From Parvularia atlantis (lineage: Eukaryota > Opisthokonta > Rotosphaerida), in contig CALSCO010000697.1 of the NCBI GenBank assembly GCA_943704415.1, positions 1 through 16,498 of the forward strand: a DNA stretch of 16,498 nucleotides, given 5' to 3'. The translations under genes and the position numbers were made by a program. The number at the start of each line of letters is the position of its first letter. Position 1 is the first letter of the stretch. Shown here piece after piece: positions 1 to 8,264 of the stretch. The notes beneath the pieces are model-generated. The model saw only the letters and a list, made by a program, of their open reading frames with translations. It ran no database searches and was not told where the DNA came from.

Positions 1-49
<49 letters not shown>
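1..49. repeat. (AG)n dinucleotide microsatellite
   Basis: About 24 uninterrupted AG units lie at the left window edge. On the minus strand this is a pure CT tract inside the first intron of the PX-domain gene, downstream of its donor at 119. It could therefore be part of the polypyrimidine region before an acceptor that lies outside the window. The tract may extend beyond the edge. Confidence 0.95.
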
Positions 50-52
<3 letters not shown>

Positions 53-119
53 TAAACAAGCAGGCACCACACGCAACAAAGAGCGCCAGCCGCGCAGCCC
101 GCCCGCAACCCCGGCGCAC

Positions 120-587
120 CTTCTCGTCCAGCTGCACAAAGGCCGAGTAGCGCTTCTCGATGCGGAGATGCTCCTCGCCGTCGTCGCGCGACTGCACCGC
201 GATCACGTACGACGTGTACGGCCGGTTCTTCGGGTCGAGCCGCACGATCGACTCGAGGAAGCGCACGACCATGTCCTCGGTCAGCAGCGGCTTGGCCTCG
301 CGCTTGGCGGGTGCCACCTCGCCCATCGTCGTGCCTGAGGCGCCCGCGGCGCTCGTGGCGCTGGCGGCCGGCGCGTCGGCGCGCGCTGTGGCGCCAGCGG
401 TGAACGGGTTGGCGCCGTCGGCGTCCGCCGTCACGGCCACGGTCACGGGCTCCGTCGCGGTCGCGAGCGCGGGAACAGGCACGGGCACGTCGTCGACAGC
501 GGACGCAGGCGCGGGGACCGGCGCGGCGGCGTCGGGCGCGTCCAGCTCGGCCGCGATCTCGCGCACAGCGGCGACAAGGTCATCCAT
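120..587 (-). CDS. PX-domain protein, first exon (partial gene)
   Basis: This is the 5' exon (156 codons) of a minus-strand gene that leaves the window. Translation starts at the ATG at 587. An Ala/Val/Pro-rich, probably disordered N-terminus includes an NPF tripeptide at residues 60-62, the classic ligand of EH domains in endocytic adaptors. From about residue 120 the sequence looks like the start of a phox-homology (PX) domain: beta strands around YTSYVIAV, then RYSAF at 146-150. That fits the basic, aromatic RYSxF motif that contacts phosphatidylinositol 3-phosphate in PX domains. The exon ends after DEK with donor GTGCGC at 119. A membrane-trafficking role at endosomes (sorting-nexin type) is inferred. 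Only part of the domain is visible, so the subfamily cannot be named. Confidence 0.6.
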
Positions 588-690
588 TGGGCGCGCGCGA
601 TGTCGACGTCACAACCAATCGTCGTTGAGCTGTTGGCGGTCGAGTGTCTCATTGGCTTGCATGCATCATGGGCCTACACATGTACATGTC

Positions 691-2221
691 TCACGCCTCA
701 CACAGAAAGCGCAGCAGCAGCGCTACATGCGTGAAGATCACCGCCCCGCAGTAGTGCACGGGGTCCATCGGGATCACGCCCCACGGCGCGCCGGCCGAAG
801 GCGCCGACACATCGAGCAGCGCGATGCGCTTGTACTTGCGCGAGGCGAAGAGACCTCGCACCATGACGTTGACCGCCGCAGCGCGCGTAGACGTGAGCCG
901 GACCTTGTCCGGCGTGCTGGGCTTGTGGATGGCGTGCACGGCCGTTGTCGTCATGAACACCACACGCGAGAATGTCGAGCGGGCCTCGATCTGGTCCAGC
1001 AACGACTGCAGCTGCGTTGCGCGCGCACGCGCCGCGTCAGCGCACGGTGGACACGAGCACAGCCAGGCCCACCTGCACCCGGAAGCGCGGCAGCGTCGAC
1101 TGGTCCTTCAGGTTCCACAGCCCCGACGAGAGCACGAGCACGGGCGTCGCGTGCAGATCAATCAGGCTTTCCCAGGGCTGCAAAGTGACGTCCAGGTAAG
1201 ACTGCAGGTTGCTTTCGGTCTGTAGTTGAAACACGCGACGGAAATGTATCGGCGGCACTTGCTCCGGCAGCGGGCGCGACGAGCACGAGTCGTTCCCTTG
1301 CGCGCGTGTAAAGTTCGTCAGCTGCATGAGCTGGATCATCAGCGAGTCGCCCACAAAGAAGATCTCGAGGCGCTCGCGACACGGGGGCCACGGGCGATCC
1401 ACGGGGCCCAGCAGCTTCGCGCCGGTTGGCTCGGCCCACACCCACGACTCGTCCGGCAGACGCACCTCACGCAGAGGCATCTCTCTGAGCACGCCAAAGC
1501 GCTTGTTCTTGCAGTTCACGAACCGCTCGCTGGCAAGCGTGACGCACGTTGGCGCCGGCCATCGCGGCCCTGGGTGCCACCAGCCCCACGGCAGCTCCAG
1601 GTCTGCCGCGGGCGACGGCGGCGCGACCGCTGGCAGGACCAGAAGCACGGGATTGTCACGCCCGTGCGCAATCTCGTCGCGGAGCGTGGGCTGGTTTGGG
1701 CCGGGCTGGAGCGAGACCGTCGCGTTGTCGTACTCGAGCACAAAGATCATGTGATGCGCCGCGTCCGCTGCTGCCGTGTCGCCAGGGCCACCACTGCGAG
1801 TGCTCGTCGCAGCAGCTTGAGGCGCCCGCCGCACGCCGAGCACGCACGGCCGCCCCTGCGCCGCGTCCCACCAGACCGGCATTGCCGCAAACACGTCCGG
1901 CCCGGCCAGGTACGCCCGCACGACGCTCTCGCTCGTCAGCGTGGGCTGCCGCCAATGATGCGTCTGCCACTGCTCACCACGCTCAACGCAGAGCACGGCG
2001 GGCGGCCACGCCTGCAGCTCCTGCAGCACGCGCCACGCGCATCCGCCGTCCGCATTGCACGCGACGTCCCAGCGCTGCAGGGCCGGCGCGCCCACCGCGC
2101 TACGCGTTGCGACGATTCCACGCCCACTTGTACGCGCCAGGCCGAGCAGCACCAGCACCAGCACCAGCAGCAGTACCAGCAGCGCGAACAGCGCCGCCGC
2201 TGGCCGCACGTTGAGCTGCAT
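691..2221 (-). CDS. Type II membrane SGNH/PC-esterase-like protein
   Basis: There are two exons, 2221-1073 and 1011-691, giving 489 aa. The intron (61 nt, CAG|GTGGGC ... CGCAG) contains a CTGAC branch-like motif and joins in phase 0. The start at 2221 gives a short basic N-terminus followed by a Leu/Val membrane anchor at about residues 9-29, the usual shape of a Golgi type II protein. GDSL at 291-294 fits the catalytic serine block of SGNH hydrolases. The SSGLWNL segment near 365-371 resembles the block III region. DPVHY at 466-470 supplies the Asp-x-x-His of the dyad. This arrangement is that of the PC-esterase/TBL-NXPE-CASD1 group, lumenal enzymes that esterify or de-esterify glycans. The substrate cannot be deduced. 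The reading frame runs on upstream of the ATG, but the membrane anchor and the divergent neighbour support this start. Confidence 0.65.
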
Positions 2222-2323
2222 TGATACAGACAACTCGGAGAGCGTGACGGACCGTGACAAGCAGCCGCCACACCCACAGTCTGACTGGGAGCGCGAAATT
2301 GAGGCCACGTGGCGATCGCTGGG
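2222..2323. promoter_or_regulatory. Divergent promoter, SGNH protein / Bud20
   Basis: This 102-bp gap separates two divergent start codons. It contains one CACGTG E-box (2306-2311), 12 bp before the Bud20 ATG, followed by the palindrome GCGATCGC. No TATA-like sequence is seen. Use as a shared bidirectional promoter is inferred from the geometry. Confidence 0.6.
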
Positions 2324-3027
2324 ATGGGCACGGGCAAGCAGCGCCGCAGCCGCACGCACGGCGGCACGCGGCACATCGCGCGGCAGCATCGGACGCGCCA
2401 CCGCGTGAAGGATGCGTCCGGTGCGCGGGCGCAGGGCGGGCGCGGCTGACAGGGGCGCGCCCGCGCTGCACACCTCGACCAAATCCACGACGACCTCGCG
2501 CCCGACAACGCGGCGCGGCTCGAGCAGCAGCCGGAGGACGCGGACCTGCCCGGGCTGGGGCAGCACTACTGCATCGAGTGCAGGCGCGTGCGCGGCGATG
2601 CGGGCGGGGCGACCGGCGCTGCTCACGCCCGCGGCCGCAGCCGGTACTTTGTGAGCCAGGACGCGCTGGACAAGCACACGCTGAGCAAGCAGCACAAGAC
2701 GCGGTGCGCGGCCGTGTGCGCGTCTCGTGGCGGGCGGCTGATGGAGTCGTGCGCTGGGTGCTTTGCCAGGCGGCGGCAGCTGCGCGACGAGCCGTACACG
2801 ATTGAGGAGGCCGAGCGCGCGGCTGGTGCGGCGCACACGTGCGGCACGCGCGGGGCAGGGCGGCTCACGCGCGCACAGGGCTCACGCGCGACACGCTGGA
2901 CCTTGGCGGGAGCAGCAACAGCAGCAGCGGCGTCCGGGCGCCGGCCGGGACCAAGGGCAAGGGCAAGGGCAAGGGCAAGGGTGCGGCGCTGACGCCGGCG
3001 CAGTTCCTGGCGGCGCGGGGGCTATGA
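2324..3027 (+). CDS. BUD20: Bud20/ZNF593-type pre-60S export factor
   Basis: There are five exons: 2324-2404, 2453-2583, 2641-2703, 2770-2825 and 2879-3027, giving 159 aa. The order matches Bud20 and ZNF593: a basic N-terminus, an LDQIHDDL segment, a C2H2 zinc finger (C67, C70, H83, H89) entered through GLGQHYCIEC, then EPYTIEEAERAAG at 99-111. Bud20 is a shuttling factor that joins late pre-60S particles and helps nuclear export. The C-terminus is a lineage-specific Ser-rich stretch with a (Gly-Lys)n run and ends in AQFLAARGL. Intron 2 needs a GC donor (AG|GCGCGT at 2584) to keep the second zinc Cys and the frame; the nearby GT sites lose one or the other. The donor of intron 1 (GTGAAG at 2405) is the least certain junction. 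A CACGTG box lies just upstream. Confidence 0.9.
2584..2640 (+). other. Putative GC-AG intron (Bud20 intron 2)
   Basis: This 57-nt intron runs from AG|GCGCGT to CCGCAG, with a CTCAC branch-like motif near its 3' end. Splicing here gives CIECSRYF, which keeps the C-x2-C zinc knuckle and family spacing. The GT at 2579 would delete the second Cys, and the GT at 2588 shifts the frame. Confidence 0.75.
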
Positions 3028-3154
3028 CACGCCGTCGGTGTCTCTGTGGACTGTTTGCCGCTTGCAACGCGGCACGGGGCGGATGGCCGCCAGCCCGATG
3101 AACGTGAAAGACGTCACTTTGAGCGCATCGGTCACGCGCGCACACACTCGGCGG

Positions 3155-4162
3155 ATGGACGCGCTGCAGCAGCTGTCGCTCGTCGCCGCCGTCGAGGCGC
3201 AGGCGCAGGCGCAAGCGCAGGCGCATCAGCTGCGCCACCAGCAGCACGCGCAGCAGGCGCACGCCCAGCAGCAGCAGCAACAGGCGCTCCTTGCCTTTGC
3301 CCATCAGCAGCAGTTGGCCGCGCCCGTCCCGACGCGTCGCGCGTCGCTGCCCGGTGCGTCAGCGGGGGCCCGAGGGGCGATGCGATGCGCGTGCTGACGG
3401 CGCGCCCTTCGCCGATGCCGCCGCCAGACGACGCCGCGCTCTACCGGTGCGCCTCGCTCTCACGTCGCGCTCGCGGCGCGCGGCTGACGGGGGGGCGGCG
3501 CGGTGGACAGCGGCATCGGCGTGGACGACAAGCGGCGCCACCACAACGTGTCGGAGCGGCGCCGACGCAACAGCATCAAGGAGGGCTTCGGCGAGCTGCG
3601 CGAGAAGGTGCCCAACCTGAGCCAGTGCGTGCCGCGCCCGGCCCGCGCACTCGGCACTCACGCCGCGGCCGCAGGGAGCGTCACAGCAAGGTCGACATCC
3701 TCCGCCGCGGTGCGATGCGCGCGCCGACCGGCCGCTCAGCCGTCCGCGCACGCCGCTCACCCGCGCGCGCACCCGCACGCAGCCGTCGAGTACATCGACC
3801 TGCTGTCCAACCGGCGCCGCACGCTCGCGCACGACATCGGCAAGCTGCGCGGCGAGATCGCCGAGATCAAGAAGAGCAGGCACGGCCTCCCACGCGCTCA
3901 ACGCCCTCTCGCAGCGCTCAGCGCGCGCACCGCTCCGCACCGTAGGGGCATCCCCGTTGAGCAGACCATCCTGCTCGACCTCAAGGCCCATCGCCGCGCC
4001 TCGGCTCCGTCAGAGATGATTGGCGCGTCGCTGCTGTACCACGCCGCCAGCACCGTCTCGGCCGCCGACGCCGCCGCGGGTAAGAGCCCCAAGACACGCC
4101 GCCGACGCCGCGTCGAGAACGACGACGCGAAGGAGGCCGAGGACGCTGACGACACGGGCGAA

Positions 4163-4203
<41 letters not shown>

Positions 4204-4285
4204 GAACGACGAGGACGAGGACGACGGCATGTCCACGTCCGAGAACGGCTCGCTCTCGCTCGGCCCGGACGGCGAGTCGTCGTGA
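3155..4285 (+). CDS. Class B bHLH transcription factor
   Basis: Six exons are proposed: 3155-3353, 3428-3446, 3511-3624, 3675-3709, 3783-3879 and 3946-4285, giving 267 aa. The N-terminus is rich in Gln, Ala and His. The bHLH spans about residues 80-137. Its basic region HHNVSERRRRNS has the His-Glu-Arg contacts of class B factors that read CACGTG. Helix 1 ends before the exon 3/4 junction, and helix 2 is rebuilt from exons 4 and 5 as SKVDILRRAVEYIDLL, followed by a short zipper-like stretch. The C-terminus is a long Glu/Asp repeat. The start is uncertain: in-frame ATGs at 3083 and 3098 would add up to 24 residues. Intron 5 is a GC-AG candidate that could instead be retained coding sequence, since it is in frame. 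The family resembles fungal E-box factors, but I cannot assign an ortholog. Confidence 0.8.
3428..3446 (+). other. 19-nt microexon of the bHLH gene
   Basis: A 19-nt exon sits between a 74-nt intron (acceptor GCCAG|ACG) and a 64-nt intron (donor CG|GTGCGC). It enters in phase 1 and leaves in phase 2, giving DDAALYR with its neighbours. It links the Gln-rich N-terminus to the bHLH exon in frame. Direct joining of exons 1 and 3 would shift the frame. Confidence 0.7.
3880..3945 (+). other. Possible GC-AG intron (bHLH intron 5)
   Basis: The 66-nt segment starts AG|GCACGG and ends CCGTAG, and contains CTCAA/CTCAG branch-like sequence. Removal joins KKSR to GIPVEQTILL in frame. Because its length is a multiple of three and it has no in-frame stop, it may be coding or alternatively retained. 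Confidence 0.45.
4163..4218 (+). repeat. GAGGAC-type repeat encoding an acidic tail
   Basis: Near-perfect GAGGAC hexamer units encode alternating Glu and Asp in the C-terminus of the bHLH protein. A second acidic repeat on the opposite strand of the convergent neighbour begins about 440 bp away. Confidence 0.9.
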
Positions 4286-4384
4286 CGCCTCTGCCTTGCC
4301 CTCCCCCTCTCACCCTGTTCCTGTTACCTTTACCGTCAACCTGCCCCCGCTGTTGAAACACAAGAAAATGTCTGTAACCGGTGG

Positions 4385-4655
4385 CTACTGCGACGACATG
4401 GCCACGACGTAGTTCGGGTCGCACGACGGGCACGAGCCCACCGACGTCAGCGCGCCCTGCGCGTTGGGCACGACGCTGATGCAGCCGCAATGCATGTATG
4501 TCCCGCAGCGCGTGCAGCGCGCGAGCGGCGACCCTGCGAGCGTCCCGCGCATATGAGCCACAGACGCGCGGCACGAAGGCAGGCGCACCGTCGTAGTAGT
4601 TGTCGGCCTGGATGCCACAGACGCAGGCGAAGCGGTACGACGACCCCTGTGTATC

Positions 4656-4706
<51 letters not shown>

Positions 4707-7700
4707 CTCGCCCTCGTTGTCCTCCTCGTCCTCGTCGTCCTCCTCGTCCCCGTCCTCATCCGTGTAGCTCGTGCGTCGCCCGCGCCCGCCCTCGGCGCTC
4801 GCTGCAGCCATTGGACCGTCCGACGGCATTGCACCCGCGGCCGTCGCCGCCAGCCGCGCGCGCTCAAACTGTTTCACGGCGCTGTCCGCCTCCGAGCCTG
4901 GGTCGACGTTGGAGCTGCTGTCGGCCGCGTGCGCCAGCGGCGGCGGCAGCGGCAGCGGCAGCGGCACGTCCGTCAGCGGCGGCGTGTACTCGGGCTTGAC
5001 AGCGTGCGGCAGCGCGGGCGCATGCGGCACGGGCGGCCGTGTACGCGGGCGTGCCGGCGGCGCGATGTACACGCGCGGCTTGGCGCCATTCGCGGGCGCG
5101 GCGGGGTGCGACGCGGCGGGCCCGGACGCAAGCGGTGCGGGCGCGTCGCTCATGGAGCGCCGGGCGGGCTTGCGGGTGCGCTGCGGGCGGCCGTTGGGCC
5201 CGTCGCCGGTGCCGCTGTCGAGGCCCGCGCTGCCGGCCGGCTGCTCAGGCTTGACGGCCTGGTGCGTGCGTCCGCTGCGTCGGCCGAGCGCGCAACAGGC
5301 ACGTCTGCACGTACCTGCTCGCAGACCTCGCAGTAGAACTGAATCTGCGACAGATTGGCCACGCCGGCCAGCTCGGGCTGGCAGTCGATATGCATCCAGC
5401 GGTCGCAGCTCTCGCACTGGATCATCTCGCGCCCGTCGCGGATGTTTTGGCCGTACACGCCGCAGCGGCACGCGAAGATATATGCCCTGCGCGGGCTCAG
5501 TCGTCCGACCGATGCGATTGCGCGCGCGCTGGCACGTGAACGCACTCGCTGTCCTTCTCCATGCACGGCGCGCACACAAACTCGAGGTTCTGCAGCTGGT
5601 TCTGGCGGATGCCGTTGCACTTGATGTGCTGCCACACGCCGCAGCGCTTTGTGCGAGCAGCTGTCAGCTGCCAGTTTGTGCGTGCAGGCGGCAGCGCACC
5701 TCGCATGCGATCATCGGCTGCCCGTCGTCGTAGTTGGTCCCGCGCAGCCCGCACACGCACGCAAACTCCCACGTCTCCTCGGTCTGGCATGCTGCTCAGC
5801 GCCGCCGGATGCGCGCGGCAGCCAGGCACCGCACCGTGCGCTCGCGGCCTGCTCGTGCACCTGCTGCAGCGACCTGCTGGTACGGCTGCAATGACGCAGG
5901 CAGCAACAGCATTGGCTGGTGCTGCTGGGTAGCGAGCGCATGCGACGGCTGCACGTGCGACGACGACGTCCGGCGGCGCTGCGGCGTGCCGTCTGCCCCC
6001 ACCGGCTTGCGCTTGCGGCTGCTGCCGTTGGTGCCCGGTGAGCCGTTGGCTCCGCTGCCGCCGCTGCTCGGCGTGCGGCTGCTGCCGCGATGCGCCGGCG
6101 AGGGCGTCTGGCGCGCGCCGCTCGTCTGCCGAGGGTGCTGCTGCGACGGCGCCGTCGTGCGCAGCGAAGGCGATGCCAGGGCCACGGGCGGCGCAGGCGA
6201 CAGCGCAGCCATGTCGATTGGGCCGTCTGTGGCGACGTAAGACGCCCGCGCGAGGCCACCTCGTCGCGTCGCACGCACCGCTCCAGTCGCCGTCGTCGCG
6301 GAACGACCGCTGCATAAGACGCATCTCGCGCTCTTTGGCCCGTTCCTCGCGCTGCAGCTCCTGCATCTGGCGCTTCTCGGCCTGCGCTCACGTGAGCCGC
6401 GCCGCCGCGATAGTAGCCACACGCGCGCACCATCTCTTCAAGACGCTTCTGGCGCGCGAGCATGCGCGACTCGCGCGAGTCGCCGCCGGGGCTCTGCGAG
6501 CACAGGAGCGTCACAACAGCCACCACAAGCAGGGCGAGGGCGTGCGCACCTCGCCGTCCGAGCTCGCCTGTTGCTGCTCGAGCCGCGCCAGCTCCTGCGG
6601 TTGCACGCGCGGTCAACGTGCGCCCATCAGCGCAGCCGGCGCGCACTTTGGCCTGGATGCGCACGGACCGCTTGCGCGGCATATGCAACATGCCCTCGCG
6701 CTCGCGCTTGCGGCGGCTCTTCATGCGGTCCTCTAGGCCGGCCTCGACCACGGGCAGGATGTCCTCCGTGAAGTACTTGAACAGAGCTGCGTCGCGTCCG
6801 CCGCGGCTCGTGCGAAAGCGCTCCGGGAAGCGCCGCCACTCCTCGGCCGTGTCGCACATCTGCAGCGGCAGGGGATCAGCCGCGTGACGCGATGTCGCTA
6901 CGCACGGGGCAGCGCACCAGCTCCCAGCCCGTGCTGTCGTCGGCCGCCGCGCCAGTGCCGCTCTTCTTGCCCGAGGCTCTCCGTGCAGGCGCGGGCTGGC
7001 CCTGCGCGAGCGCGTTCTGCGCCACCCACGTCTCGCGGTACAGGCGGAAGTCTGCGGCGAACCGCATCGTGAGCGCTGCGCCCTGTCGCGGGGACCATGC
7101 GCCGCGCACCGTCAAACATCCAGTACGTGTTCCACTTGTTGTCAGTGCCGAGCGACGTGACGCGCTGCGCCGAGCGTGAGGCGGCGGCGGGTGAGGAAGG
7201 GCAACGGAAGGCGCGGGCCACGCACCCAGTCGACCTCGTCCTCGCCCTCGGCCAGGTGCACCTTGGCGCGGAAGTGGTCGACGTCGTCTAGGAGCCACTC
7301 GCACAAGGCGTGGAGCAGGGTGAGCTGCGCGGCGGATTGGTCGTGAGGAGGTGGACGCGGGAGGGGCGCACCTTGGTGAGCGGCGCGAGGCGCAGGAAGG
7401 GTGTGTCGCGCGGGCGGACGAGGTACTCAACGTCGAAGCGCTCGGCCTGGGCGCGCAGCACAGCGAACCAGTCGTGGTAGCTGCGGGCGGGCGGGCAGGC
7501 GCGCATGTGTGAGCGCCTGTGCCGTGTGCAGCGGAGGGCGGGGGGCGGACCTGACTTTGCGGCGGGTGAGGAAGGTGAGGAGGCGCACAAAGAGGTCCGA
7601 GAGCAGCGCGCTGTCGATGGGCTGCGCCAGTGCCAGCTCGAGCTCCTGCCGCGCCGCGCGGTGTGCGCCGCGTGAGCCGGGCGGGCGGGTGGGCAGACAG

Positions 7701-8064
7701 GCGGGAGGGCGGCGCACGTCGGTCGGGGGGACGTCGGGGACGCCCACGGCCTCGCCGAAGAGCAACAGGAACTGCACCACGCCCGGCAGCTGCCACGCGC
7801 CGCGCAGCCGGGCCACCGCCGCTGCGTCGCCGTCATCAGCCGCGCGGCGCGCACGACGGGGCGGGGGGGGGCCAAGCGGAAGCGGGATGCCGCACCGCCG
7901 AGGTCGATCTCGTCGCCCGTCAGGCCCAGCGGCGCCGCGGCGGCAGGGGACGCGGAAGGTGCGGACGGCGCGGCCGGCGCGGCCGGTGTGCCGCTGCCGC
8001 TGCTGCTGCTGCCGTCGCCGCCGTCGCCGTCGAGGTGGCGCGCGCCGCGTCGCAAGGCAGACAT
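4385..8064 (-). CDS. DDT-WHIM-triple PHD finger chromatin protein
   Basis: Seventeen exons from the ATG at 8064 to TAG at 4385 (junctions 7896/7821, 7718/7645, 7551/7480, 7372/7324, 7226/7164, 7110/7051, 6918/6859, 6647/6594, 6550/6493, 6431/6381, 6279/6226, 5835/5783, 5700/5646, 5546/5486, 5315/5258, 4589/4533) give 918 aa in one frame. Residues about 57-160 are DDT-like (WQLPGVVQFLLLFGEAV; LSDLFVRLLTFL). LLHALCEWLLDD at 162-173 is WHIM1-like. SLGTDNKWNTYWMFD at 196-210 is the WHIM2 signature. A basic coiled region and a Ser/Pro/Gln-rich linker follow. Three C4HC3 PHD fingers lie at 536-583, 595-644 and 858-907, all beginning with a CxCG pair. DDT/WHIM proteins (RSF1, CECR2, BAZ) partner ISWI remodellers, and PHD fingers of this type often read H3K4 methylation. 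Before PHD3 lies a poly-Asp tract. The acceptor of intron 15 could instead leave the exon starting at 5240. Confidence 0.85.
4657..4706. repeat. (GTC)n / (GAC)n trinucleotide repeat
   Basis: About 16 uninterrupted TCG/GTC units on the plus strand encode a poly-Asp run in the minus-strand PHD gene, just before its third PHD finger. It is a likely length-polymorphic acidic tract. Confidence 0.95.
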
Positions 8065-8264
8065 CGCGGTCCCAGTGTGGCGGCGAAACGTGACACGCGG
8101 CGTCGCTGTGCACTGCTCACTTTGTCGTCCTCTCACTCTGCCCCTCACTCGCGCTTGTTGTCCTCACTCAGCTCTCTCGCGCTTGTTGTCCTCACTCTGC
8201 CCTCACTCGCGCTTGTTCTCACCTCCCGCACTTCCCTCGCGCACACAGCACACACCAGCCCGAG
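8065..8264. promoter_or_regulatory. Divergent promoter with three TCGCGCTTGTT repeats
   Basis: This 200-bp gap separates the DDT-WHIM-PHD and gamma-SNAP start codons and is the largest intergenic space here. Its gamma-SNAP half is pyrimidine-rich on the plus strand. It carries three exact copies of TCGCGCTTGTT starting at 8149, 8177 and 8207, with flanking CTCACTC blocks, spaced 28 and 30 bp. No TATA element is seen. The repeats may be factor sites or a slippage product. Confidence 0.6.

Noticed and set aside
160-1188. Long plus-strand open frame opposite the PX and SGNH genes
   Set aside because: It is Arg/Ser/Ala-rich with no domain pattern, and is explained as the antisense shadow of GC-rich coding sequence.
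1226-2224. 332-codon plus-strand open frame
   Set aside because: His/Arg/Gln-rich shadow of the SGNH-like coding exon; no recognisable motif.
2222-2836. Upstream extension of the SGNH-like frame (a 599-codon open frame reaching 2836)
   Set aside because: It lies antisense to the clearly conserved Bud20 exons and is Arg/Ala-rich without family features. The membrane anchor begins at the ATG at 2221.
3981-5579. 532-codon minus-strand frame treated as one gene
   Set aside because: Its middle is exon 16 of the DDT-WHIM-PHD gene. Both ends run through introns and antisense to the bHLH gene.
4490-5733. Plus-strand Arg-rich and Ser/Gly-rich open frames
   Set aside because: These are antisense to PHD finger exons with a full zinc-ligand pattern; the Arg run is the complement of the poly-Asp repeat.
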